Below are positions 12,755-24,728 of a stretch of DNA of 64,000 nucleotides, piece after piece (positions within the stretch are counted from its first letter, which is position 1; each line of letters begins with the position of its first letter). Source of the DNA: Synaphobranchus kaupii (lineage: Eukaryota > Chordata > Actinopteri > Anguilliformes > Synaphobranchidae); contig CM056383.1 of the NCBI GenBank assembly GCA_029718625.1, positions 69,931,395-69,995,394 on the forward strand. Reading direction: 5' to 3'. The position numbers were made by a program, and so were the translations under genes. Under the pieces are notes generated by a model, which ran no database searches, had not been told where the DNA came from, and saw only the letters and a program-made list of their open reading frames with translations.

Positions 12755-13085
12755 CTGCTTACACCCGTGCCAGGTAACATTCCTGTCAGGTAATATACCT
12801 CCCTGCTTACACCCCTGCCAGGTAACATACCGGTCAGGTAATATACCCATCTGGTTCTATGCCTGCCTGCTTGCACCCCTGCCAGGTAACATACCTGTCA
12901 GGTAATATACCTCCCTGCTTGCACCCCTGCCAGGTAACATACCCGTCTGGTTCTATACCTGCCTGCTTACACCCCTGCTGGGTAACATACCTGTCAGGTA
13001 GGCTACTATACCTGCCTGCTTACACCCCTGCCAGGTAACATACCTGTCAGGTACTATACCTGCCAGGATCTACACCTGTCTACAG
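12755..13085. repeat. Irregular minisatellite of CCAGGTAACATACCTG and CTGCTTACACCCCTG units
   Basis: Blocks of CCTGCTTACACCCCTGCCAGGTAACATACC and CTGTCAGGTAATATACC alternate with variable spacing. The sense strand contains about eight CAGGTAA motifs resembling 5' splice sites. Confidence 0.85.
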
Positions 13086-13432
13086 GTGTACTCCATTTCT
13101 CAAACACCACATCTGTACTGACCCCTGACCCATGCTGGGATTGTGCTACGTTTGGGAGAGAAAGGAAGAGAGAGTGTGAGAGAGACAGAAAGGGAGGAAG
13201 AGAGGGGGGGAGGGAGAGAGAAAGGCAGGAAGAGAGACAGAGGGAGGGAGAGAGAGAGCGAGAAGGATGTTTGCCATGCAGTACCATACTGAGTAGACGG
13301 GAGGTTTGATTTCAGCGTTGTGGGCAGACGGCAGCTTTCTGAAGCTCAGCGTGTGATCTTGGCTCTTTCACTGTGAGACGACACTGCTGTGTGATAGGGA
13401 TATAGATAAGAGCTCTCTGTGGAGGCTCCCTC

Positions 13433-13455
13433 GGGGGGGGGGGGGGGGGGGGGGT
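13433..13455. repeat. Poly-G run
   Basis: Uninterrupted G tract of about 22 bases following CTCC and ending GGGTCTTATC. Confidence 0.9.
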
Positions 13456-13639
13456 CTTATCTGTGACATGCATTCCCCCACCCGCTCGTACCACGGTGCG
13501 TTATTCTGCCGAAGCAGCACCTCCACCGGAGATGTTAAATTAAGTTTGTCACGTCTTTTACAAGCCTGCAGTGATTTATTTCCTTCACAGTAGAATATGG
13601 CTCTGCCTCAGTGTCACTGTGTGAGGAACTGCTTTAGCT

Positions 13640-13722
13640 ATGTCTGCGTGTGCGTGTGCGCATATGTGCGCGCGCGCGTGTGTGTGTATATATATGTGTA
13701 TATGACAGAAAGTGTGTGTATA

Positions 13723-13764
<42 letters not shown>

Positions 13765-13792
13765 CATGTATGTGTGTGCGTGTGTGTGTATA

Positions 13793-13834
<42 letters not shown>

Positions 13835-13970
13835 CATGTATGTGTGTGCGTGTGTGTGTATATCTGTGTGTGTGTGAGTGTGTGAGAGAGAGAGAGCATG
13901 TATGTGTGTGCGTGTGTGTGTATATCTGTGTGTGTGTGTGTGTGAGAGAGCATGTGTGTGTGTTGTCTTA
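13640..13970. repeat. Compound (TG)n array with GAGAGAGCATGTATG blocks
   Basis: Four blocks of GTGTGCGTGTGTGTATATC followed by (TG)n and GAGAGAGCATGTATG repeat with a period near 60 bp and variable TG lengths. Confidence 0.9.
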
Positions 13971-14019
13971 TGAAGGTTACCCAATGTTATGCTTTTAAAA
14001 GCACAAAAAACGTGCACAT

Positions 14020-14020
<1 letters not shown>

Positions 14021-14060
<40 letters not shown>
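14021..14060. repeat. (CA)n microsatellite
   Basis: About 19 CA units. Confidence 0.95.
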
Positions 14061-14061
<1 letters not shown>

Positions 14062-15354
14062 ATGCTTTGAACGGATGGGCTACAGGTCTGTAGAGACTTG
14101 TTTGTTTATTATTCATTTGTTTCAATCCTCATAAAATCCTCCATTAAATGGAATGTGACACTTAATTACTGATAAATCAGAGGGAGAAAAGCGGCTTTGA
14201 CTCGTATTAAACACAGGCAGAAATTTCTGAAAGAAGGTGCAAGCGCCACCTTGTGGTTGTCACTGTTATTGCAACACAACGCCAACACAAAATGGAAAAT
14301 GTGTACCGCTGGAGGCAAAGTGCTTGAAGCTTGAAGCTTTACCTGTTATTGTCTTCGCTGAAGGATAGTTGTTAACCTAAATGTCCTGTACTTTTCTTAC
14401 AACTTCTGGGTTTTTTTTGTGTTGTTGCTCCAAGCACTGGTCGTGTGAGTGTGATCAGAAAGGATGCTCTAGGCGTCGCAACAGCAGGATCACTGTTCTT
14501 TCACACCTGACGCTGAGATTACGGTTTGAAGACAGAGTGATAAAATGAGGCTGGAGAAGACCGCCTGAAGTTGAATGAATTCTTAAAGGGGGGGGGGAGG
14601 GTGTCATACGTGTGAGTGTTCACAACAGTGTGCAGACCTGTTAGCCTACTAGCAAACAACAGAGGATTTGGATTTTGCCAAAGGGGTCTGTATGTGTGGA
14701 TATCACCATACACTAAAGTGCTGATATATATGCACAGAGCATTCCTGACCTGTAGGCATACAAGTCGGGCCTCGAGACCTGCCTGAGGTTCCATTTTGAA
14801 AGATCAGCAAGAAAATAATTTTAAAAGGGAATAATACATATTTTTTATATGTAACAGCTGTGTTCTGTTACGGTAAATTGTTTATAAAATGTGTGGTTCA
14901 GGAGTTCAGTTGAAGCCAGGTAGGGAGGAGGGTGCTTGGGAGAATTCTTCACTTTTGCCTTTGAGGATGCAGCCACTAGATGGCGCTGATCGTCCTTTCC
15001 CTTTCCCCAGTCCTGATTACTTTGCAGTTTTCTGCAGATTAATTAATTTCCCTAATAAATGTAATTAAATCTCCTCTGTTATGAGCACAGCAGTGGCAGT
15101 TAATAAGAAATTAAAATCGCGTGAGAATTAAATGAATACATGGTATATATGGCCTTTTGGACACACTACAAAAAAAAAAAAAATTTTAAATTGCAACTTA
15201 GATAACAGAAAAGAATGAGATGTTGTCCTGATGTTTTCCTGATGTTGCGATATTCTAATGAGGGGGGAAAGGTGCTCAGTGGCTTTACAGATAAAGTACA
15301 TACATTTTTAGCGGGTAACTGACGGCAGACCTGTCCCTCTCTCTCTCCCCGCAG

Positions 15355-15456
15355 GAAGTGAAGAGCAAGTCGAAGGTGTGCGCCAACGTGTTCTGCGGGG
15401 CGGGCAGGGAGTGCGCCGTGACAGAGAAGGGGGAGCCCACCTGCCTGTGCATCGAG
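15355..15456 (+). CDS. fstl1: FSTL1 coding exon (probably exon 3): start of follistatin domain
   Basis: The exon is 34 codons in phase 0, flanked by a CT-rich tract ending CCCCGCAG and by donor GAG|GTGCGA. It encodes [20 protein letters not shown] and onward to CLCIE, holding the first five cysteines of the follistatin domain. There is no start codon in it, so a signal-peptide exon must precede it. Confidence 0.95.
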
Positions 15457-18400
15457 GTGCGAACCCTGCTGCCGTAGCAACGAACCCTCACCCCAACTGC
15501 CTGGGCGTGTGTGCGTCCCCCCTCCCCCCCCACCACCTCGGGGGATTACTCTACAGACACGGACATCAAAGGCTCCTGAAAGTCAAGCCCAGTTTATCTG
15601 GATTAGTGTCAGGAAGCCGTGGCCCTGAGACAAAGAGAGCAGCAGTAATTTAAAAAAGCAACGAAACAGTGGAAGGCAGGGGGTTTGGGGGGTTTGGGGG
15701 GTTGGGGGGGGGGGGGGGGGGGGGGGGTTGGGGGTTGTGGGGGGGTTGTGGGGGTCGAGCATCCTCATAGCCGCTGTTTTCTTCTCCTCTCCCCCTCAGC
15801 AATGCAAACCCCACAAGCGCTCGGTGTGCGGCAGCAACGGGAAGACTTACCGGAACCACTGCGAGCTCCACCGTGACGCCTGCCTCACCGGACTCAAGAT
15901 CCAGGTGGCGCACGACGGCCACTGCGAAGGTGGGTACGGCGTGACCCCGAAACATACTGTGACCCCAAACATGGCCCCCCCCGAAACACGGGCTGCATTC
16001 GAATAGTCAAACAAAATAGCTCCTTTTTCCTTTCCTTGCAACTTTTCCTTGACCTCGCCAGAAAACGTCACGGGGGTCAAGGAAAAGTTGGATGGAGAGA
16101 TTTACACGGAATCTAGCGTCTACTGTGGAATTCAAAGCTCCTTCTCTACCTTGCATCGTGGTGCGATGTCCAGTCGTATTGGCGTGACTGTTCAACATAG
16201 CGAACTACAACTTCATGAAAAATTACGACAAAAGGCCCATCATTGTCATCTGTATTTCACTTGTACCGTTCGTATTATTTCGGCGAAATTTAGCCTCTTA
16301 ATAAATTTGGTGTATTGTCTGATTGCGTCATTTTTTGTTTACTTTCTATTATAAGCCACTACTAGCCAACAATACTAGCTATTCACATTTAGATTTCTGC
16401 CATTTCTCAGATGTTCGCCTTGTTGTTTGAATTTGGTAATTCGGTAGGTTCCGGAAAACTCTGATGCCTATGTAAACATTAGCGGCATTGCATTGTGGGG
16501 CGCGAATACTACCTTCCTTCTGAAAAGGATAGTCCAGAAAGGACGGATAAAAGGAATTGTGAAGCTCCTTTCCTTCTCAATATAAGAAATTCGAACCGTC
16601 CTTAGCATGGCTGCCCGGGAAATATTTCCGGTTCATGCGATCTAAAGGATGCTTCCTTGCTCGAATTTGTCTATTCGCATGCAGCCCCTGTGTGACCCCA
16701 AAACATGGTGTGACCCCCAAAATATGGCCTGACCCAGAAACATGCCACAACCCCGAAATATGGCCTGACCCAGAAACATGCCACAACCCCGAAATATGGC
16801 CTGACCCAGAAACATGCCACAACCCCGAAATATGGCCTGACCCCTTCTCCGTTCCTGTCCTGCTATGGAGGTGGGCCCCTGGATAAGGGTGGGAAATCGT
16901 AAAGAATCTACAAGCCTGTACTGTAAAAGCAGAGTGTAACTGGAGCTACATCCAAATCTGGGCCATGCCTTGGAGGGTCCAAAATACACTCAACATAAAT
17001 CACCGGATCTTTCCATTCATACTCAAACCAGTGAAGTTGAAGGCTGTCCTTGTTACACAGGCTGCCCCTGTTACAGGTAGCAGCACAGGTGCATCATGGG
17101 AGTCACAGGTGAAAGCGTTCCAGGGGTCTTCAGCTGCTGAACGCGTCGCCGGGACAACGTGGGCAACCGTACCGCCACATACCGCCGTACCGTGGCTCTG
17201 TAGGGGACAGGGTGTGGCTCTGTAGCGGATAGGGCGTGGCTCTGTTGGCTTGTAACAGCAAAGCCACTGGGATTATTGGCTAAAGGCACATCTCACTTTC
17301 TGGAGTTTTTTTCACGTACCGCCATGTACCGCCATGTACTCGCGATGAAACATTTGCTTCAAATCTAAAATTTGTTTTCTTTTTCTTTTCTTTTCCAGAG
17401 AAGAAAGCAGAAAAGGCGGTTGCCAGCCCAAGTAAGTACCCCCCCCCCCCCTCTCTAAGCCTGTAAAACCTGGACTATAACTGCACCCGTGCCACTGCCC
17501 CGCCTAAAACTGTACCATCCTGTCCTCTGTGTAACCCCCCCCCCCTCTCTCCCCCCCCCCTCTCTCTGCGCAGTCGTCTGTTACCTGGGCGACCGTAACG
17601 AGCTTCGCAGTCGGGTCATTGAGTGGCTGCAGGCTGAGGTCGTGCCCGACGGCTGGTTTTCCAAGGGCTCCAACTTCTCTGACATCCTGCTTAAATACTT
17701 CAAGGTGGGTGTGACAAAAGGGCGTGGCTCTGTAGGGGACAGGGCATGGCTCTGTAGGGGACAGGGCGTTGCTCTGTAGGGACAGGGCGTGGCTCTGTAG
17801 GGGACAGGGCGTGGCTCTGTAGGGGACAGGGCGTGGCTCTGTAGGGGACAGGGCGTGGCTCTGTAACGGATAGGGCGTTGCTCTGTTGGCTTGTAACAGC
17901 AAAGCCACTGGGATTATTGGGTTAAAGGCACATCTCACTTTCTGGAGTTTTTTTTCAGAGATAGTGTTTGTTTTTGATTGGCCTAGAGAGGTAAGGTGAA
18001 GGATATTTTAAAAACATACAGATGTTTCTGAAGATTTACAGTGGTGGGTAGCAGGGCATTGTGGGGTTTGTGGTCCAAAACAGCTTCGGCAGCGAGGTTA
18101 AACCCGAGCGGCCTGATACCAGCCACTGTAGAACTGGCAGCTCATCACAACAATCTTTGAGTATCTGAAATACACAGAACCGTCTGGCCCGTTGGCAGAA
18201 AACACCCAACTACAGAAAACAAACAAGCCCTTTCAGGTCACTGTGATATGATGCCTGAGGCAGGCGAGGGAAACTGGGGACAATACAGAGTCCTTTCGCA
18301 ATATTGTACAGGGTCACATGGTCTAATCACGCTGTGAGAGACAGCTGAATGGCCCTGACCTCAGAGAGAGAGAGGGAGAGAAACCGCAGAACTAGAGCAA

Positions 18401-21400
18401 GTCATGCTGACTGTGATAGATAATTGTAAACTCTCTCTCACTCTCTCCTTCGCTCACTCTCTCTCCTTCTGTCTCTCCCCCTTTCTTTTCCTTAATTCAG
18501 GATAGCTCAATGGTATTTATTTGGCAGGCCAGCCCCAGGCAGTGTTGTCAGGGCAGTCACACAGAGTATGAAGTGTATGAGTATATACTGTGCACTGGGT
18601 GAAGCTGATAACACTGCTTCTATCAGACAGGCAGTGTTGTCAGGGCTGTAAACAGCCAATTAGGACTTCAATGGCGGGTGACGGGCAGCATGACACCCCT
18701 CCCATACCACATCGCACTCGCCCTCTCCCCTGGTCTCGCCATGGCAACGCCCCCTGTGCTAATTTTACCGCGCGGAGGGGCGCTCTGTCTCCCGCCAAAT
18801 CCTCAAAGAAGCCTTTGCGGGTGGCGGGGTTATTTATGTGACCGCTATCTCAGGCATGCCCAAGACGGGCCGCAATTACGTTTAATTATTCAGTGCCACG
18901 CCCATGGAGAGGAACCCGGTGACCCCTCTGCTACTGGCCAGAGCTTCTTAAAGGGCCAGCGCACAGAACACTCAGGAGCCCGTGTTCCGTGCACGGCGAC
19001 CGGCCGCAGGAGCAGTTTAAAATGCTCTGACCTGCAGTGCGTGAGCTGCGTGGATCCGCCGTGTTTCCCCCTCTCTGAAGAGTGCTTACTGCGGGGGTTT
19101 AGCGCTTAGCAAACCCGCGTGCTCCCCATGGCGCTCAGCCTCTTATCGCAGCTTTGACCTTAAGGTGGTTAATGAGTAGCAGCGCTATCGGCTAATTCTC
19201 TATCTCTTTCCATCGGCTCTACCGCTAATGAGTCTCTGACCCACAGCGTAATGATAGGTTTGATATATGATTTATTAGATAATGTTTATGGGATTTATTT
19301 GGCATTACACGTGTACAGTGGGGCAGGACAGGTGCATCATGGGAGTCACAGGTGAGAGCGTTCCAGGGGTCAGGTGGAGGGGTGGGACAGGTGCGCAGTG
19401 AGAGAAGACTCACCTTTCACCCAGTAGCAGGACTGTGGTAGTAACTCTCAGATTTTAACTGGACTTTTTTCTAGTTTCAGATGAATCTCTTGTGATAGTG
19501 TGGATACATTTAGCGACAGATGTAAGGGCTGTAGGCTGGCAGTGCCATGGTCACATCTTAACCCTGATGGAACCTCTTTATTTACCCGAAAGGTCGCTGT
19601 GTTTATAGCGGTCTCTGGCGCTTCAGGGTCCCTAAGAGTCCAGGGGGGTTATACTATGAAGCAGGATTACTGAGTTAGCTGGATAACTGCACTGAGTAAA
19701 ACCCGGAACCCTCCCAAAAAAAAGAGCTGTTCCGGATTTTAGTTATCCAGCTAACTCAGTAACCCTGCTTCTCTTACTCAGTGCAGTTATCCAGCTAACT
19801 CAGTAACCCTGCTTCTCTTACTCAGTGCAGTTATCCAGCTAACTCAGTAAGCCTGCTTCTCTTACTCAGTGCAGTTATCCAGCTAACTCAGTAAGCCTGC
19901 TTCTCTTACTCAGTGCAGTTATCCAGCTAACTCAGTAAGCCTGCTTCTCTTACTCAGTGCAGCTATCCAGCTAACTCAGTAAGCCTGCTTCTCTTACTCA
20001 GTGCAGTTATCCAGCTAACTCAATAATCCTGCTTCTCTTACTCAGTGCAGTTATCCAGCTAACTCAGTAAGCCTACTTCTCTTACTCAGTGCAGTTATCC
20101 AGCTAACTCAGTAAGCCTGCTTCTCTTACTCAGTGCAGTTATCCAGCTAACTCAGTAAGCCTGCTTCTCTTACTCAGTGCAGTTATCCAGCTAACTCAGT
20201 ACGCCTGCTTCTCTTACTCAGTGCAGTTATCCAGCTAACTCAGTACGCCTGCTTCTCTTACTCAGTGCAGTTATCCAGCTAACTCAGTACGCCTGCTTCT
20301 CTTACTCAGTGCAGTTATCCAGCTAACTCAGTACGCCTGCTTCTCTTACTCAGTGCAGTTATCCAGCTAAGTCAGTAAGCCTGCTTCTCTTACTCAGTGC
20401 AGTTATCCAGCTAACTCAGTAAGCCTGCTTCTCTTACTCAGTGCAGTTATCCAGCTAATTTAGTAAATCCTGCTTTGTGGAATACCCCCCAGGACTGCAG
20501 TGGCCAAAGGCATTGAATAAGGGAGCCGTGAGGATTGGCTAAAAGGGCTTTCTGTCACGGCCTGGGGGAGAGGCTTTGGCTGTGGGACATTTTCTCATAG
20601 ACCAGAGACATAGACATTCTTAGTTCATATCCCTGTTGGGTGTAAGGCCCTGATCGTGCAGGAATACCGTTTCTCAGTGAAAACTGAGCGCTAAAATGAC
20701 CTGACACAAGCCCCTCCCCATGGCTGAATTAAGACATGGGACATAATTAAGACACAGGTTGCCAAGCAACCGCCCCGCGTCCAAACTTTCAAGCCCTGCA
20801 ATCTGGAAGAGAGGCAGTTAGAGGCCTCTCTCTATGGGAGGCTATTTCTCTCTCTTTCTCTTTCTTTTTTTTCCTTCCTTCCCTTCCCTTCTTCTGTGCT
20901 TGTCTTTGTTGAGCCCCTCTTTACAGAAAAGGGGGCTGCTATCGTGCACAGAGCCCACTGCTGCTCTGCTGTAGTTCTCAATATGCCACTCAAGTTTTAA
21001 TGTTTGCTGTGGAATACATTTTCCACGCTATATTCTCAACTGAGATTATGAACGCATCACGATTTTACAGTTTCTTCCCTGCTGATATTACATCAGTGCT
21101 TAAATGAGGAATGCATATTTTTACAATAGATTCACGGCTAAGATTTATATAATTTCAGGACTATGCTGGATTTTTTTTAAAAATCCCTAAGGTAAATAAG
21201 GAGTACTGTTCAGTGAATGTTCATCTAAATCCAAAATCTGCTCCACTACACCTGGCCCCTCCCCCAAAGGCACGGCTTTACTCAGAGCTTATCACGGCTG
21301 TCCTGTTTCTCCGCAGAGCTACGATAATGGCGACGCTCAGCTGGACTCGGCAGAGTTCCTCAAGTTCATCCAGCAAAACGAGACGGCCGTCAACATCAGC

Positions 21401-24400
21401 TCCTTCAACGACGAGGAGAGCAACCGCCTGCTCAGGTGAGTGTCGCTGCTGACCCGGTCCAACCCAGTCCAACCCGGGCCAGCCTAGGCCAACCCTGTAC
21501 AACCCAGTCCAAACGGGTCCAATCAGGTCCAACCCAGTCGCACCTGGTCCAAGTTTCACTAAGTTTCACTTCTCTTCTTCTATACATTACATCCCTGCAC
21601 AAAGACCTAATATAGACGCCATTGGCACCTCAGGTGTACCTATCTCTGATTGGCTCATTCCTAATGAGTCGTAAGCATTGGACAGGTCCTGTAATCTACT
21701 CCCATTACCATTGGTCACTTAAGTTTTTACATCTGTCCTGTCAACAGGAGTCAACAGTTTGATGTTCACAGTATTGTGTAGTTCTAATCCCACAGACATT
21801 GTGGTTAATTGAGTTCCAGTCATGTGCAGAGCTATCAGGAGTGTCCCGTAGTCAGCATTTACAGTGCTTCCTCATTCAGCCTCATATTTAACCTCAACAT
21901 AACTAAGATCCGCATGTTTCTGTGTGTGTTCACGTGACCTATCACTGCCTGACATTCATAATGTCATAATGGACCAGGAATCCACTGCAGCCACACTGCA
22001 CCCATGATGCAACAGAGATTGAGATGCAAGGGGCTCTGCTGAATTAAGCTTTGGCTAATTAGCTAATTAGCAGGGCCATTAAGTTCATGCGCTGTCGTTG
22101 ATGAGTTTAACTGCATCTTGTTTTATTTTCTGTGAATGGAGCGGGTTTAATGGTCCGGTTGGTCAATGGGCGCTTGAGCAATTCACTGAAAGGCCAGCTC
22201 TGCGTGCAGCCGGTCCCATAGATTAAGTTTGGTCTGTGTTGTTTCGCAGCAGTGTTCCGAGCTGTGTCGCCATCGTAGACACAGAGGGGTCATGCGCTCA
22301 GATCACGGGTCTATCATCTGACCTGGGAAGTACACTGGGGATCACAAGTCTGAGGACAATACCAAGTCCTTGTGTTTTTCATTATTTATCAAGGAATAAT
22401 GCAATTATGATACTCCAATGACACGTCTTATTCAAGAATACATTATTGAGAACAGTTACAAACCAAAATTTTAACACATTTCTAATGGGAAGCTATGTGA
22501 ATATCAGGTGTGTCCACCATTAGGTAGAAATTTCTCTATTCCTTGTCACACCCGTTATTCCATTCAAATATTAACAAATATGTGTTCCTAAAGCTCAATA
22601 TGCAAATATCTGGGCTATTAACAACTAAAGCCAACTATTTATTGAATGAATCCATTAATGTCAATACTGCTAGTGCTTTTACATAAATACCTGTGCATAT
22701 TTCTTTACTTATATTATTAAAAAATAATGTATTCTTGAATAAGAAGTATAAACGTAGTATCATAATTGTATTAGCCCCTGATAAACAATGAAAACAATCG
22801 GTTCTTGTTGGGTGTGCCCTCAGACTTCTGGCGAGTTTTCCCCTCATCATTGTAAAGCGCTTTGAGTATCTAGAAAGGCGCTATATAAATGCCATGCATC
22901 ATCATCATCATGTTTATAAGATGGCTGAAGTACAAGTGTTTACAGAGGTTTAAGTGACTTGATACTTCATGCGACATACCAACATGTTCATGCATACATA
23001 ATGTTGCCCATAAAGCAGTCCAGTGTAATCATATTGCTGGATGTGTGCTTTATGCAGTCATAGCTGAATGATATCAGGACCCAACATGTTCATGCATACA
23101 TAATGTTTCCCATAAAGCAGTCCAGTGTAATCATATTGCTGGATGTGTGCTTTATGCAGTCATAGCTGAATGATATCAGGACCCAACATGTTCATGCATA
23201 CATAATGTTGCCCATAAAGCAGTCCAGTGTAATCATATTGCTGGATGTGTGCTTTATGCAGTCATAGCTGAATGATATCAGGACCCAACATGTTCATGCA
23301 TACATAATGTTGCCCATAAAGCAGTCCAGTGTAATCATATTGCTGGATGTGTGCTTTATGCAGTCATAGCTGAATGATATCAGGTCACATGGGCATTAGA
23401 ACACTCTGAACTGGGGCATTGTGGGAGTTACAGCACGCCTCTGTTCTGGTAGAGGCTTGATTGTACTGACCCTCTATCCCTCTGGCCAGCTATGGCAAGT
23501 TCTGCACTCATTTCTTTTTTTGCCCAAAGAAAACAGTATTGATTGTGCCTGCTCCCCTGGTGCTGAATTGAACAGGTTTTGTTATGAAAAGCGCTGGGCT
23601 AGTTTTCAAGGCCTTTCATGCCCCAGCTATTTTTGGCTTGGGAATATTTCTGGATGCATGCGAGACTAGGCCATAGAGCAGGGGTTCCCAAACCGGTCCT
23701 GGGGGACCCCTGTGTATGCTGGTTTTCGTTGCAACCACAGTTGCAATCCCAGAATTTTAACAAGCTGTTAATTTTTCTTAATTAGGTGCTTTTCATGTTT
23801 GGAGGAATTATTTTCCCTCTTAAGACTCATTATGTCAGAAATAGCTATGCATGCCATGTAGAACAAACTCCCCATGTTCACGTTGTGCTTATTGTGCTAT
23901 ATTGCAACAATTACATAAAAAGAGGTTACAAAATAATGTATTTTCACTCAAATTAAAGAGTGAAGTGAATCAATAGGCTCCTAATTAGGTTGTTGAACAC
24001 ATGTGTTTAACTCAATTTTTTCTTTAAGCTTATTAACACAATGCAGGTTTGGCTCGTTATCATTTCCTTTGTGTTTGAATTCTTCATTATTTACCAAATG
24101 GTTAGTTTTAGTGGCCATGTGTCCACACTTTCACCAGTTAGGAGCCTATTGATTCAAATCAGTTTTTAAATGGATCTGTTAAAAATTTTTCTTATCTTTT
24201 TTAAATAATATAGCACAATAAGCACAATGTGAACATGGGGTGTTTATTCTACATGGCATCCATAGCTATTTCTGATATAATGTGGCTTAAGAGGGTGAAT
24301 AATTCCTCCAAACATGACAAGCACCTAATTAAGAAAAATTAACAGCTTGTTAAAATTCTGGGATTGCAACTGTGGTTGCAACGAAAGCCAGCATACACAG

Positions 24401-24475
24401 GGGTCCCCCAGGACCGGTTTGGGAACCCCTGCCATAGAGCAATCTGGCCTGTATCAGATACCCCTCCCCCCCCCT

Positions 24476-24517
<42 letters not shown>

Positions 24518-24692
24518 CTCATTTTCACTTTTACATTTCAGGGTTATTTTTTGGTAGCGTAACACATTGTTACCAATGCAAATGTATCAAATGACAGGAA
24601 CAATTACAGACAAAACAATTACAAAAAACACAACTATATATATATATAACAGTAGTGAAACCACACAGTCTCTCTCTCTCCCTCCCCCTCCC

Positions 24693-24728
<36 letters not shown>

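Larger units (their letters stand above)
1..15354 (+). other. FSTL1 intron (probably intron 2), repeat-rich
   Basis: No exon-like coding sequence with conserved protein was found here. The next FSTL1 exon starts at 15355 without a start codon, so this stretch is most likely intron downstream of the signal-peptide exon. It is mostly tandem arrays, simple repeats, MITEs and one LINE remnant, itemised separately. Stretches 200-1500, 2930-4300, 4650-6050, 9550-10000 and 14100-15300 show nothing I can name beyond short low-complexity runs. Confidence 0.6.
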
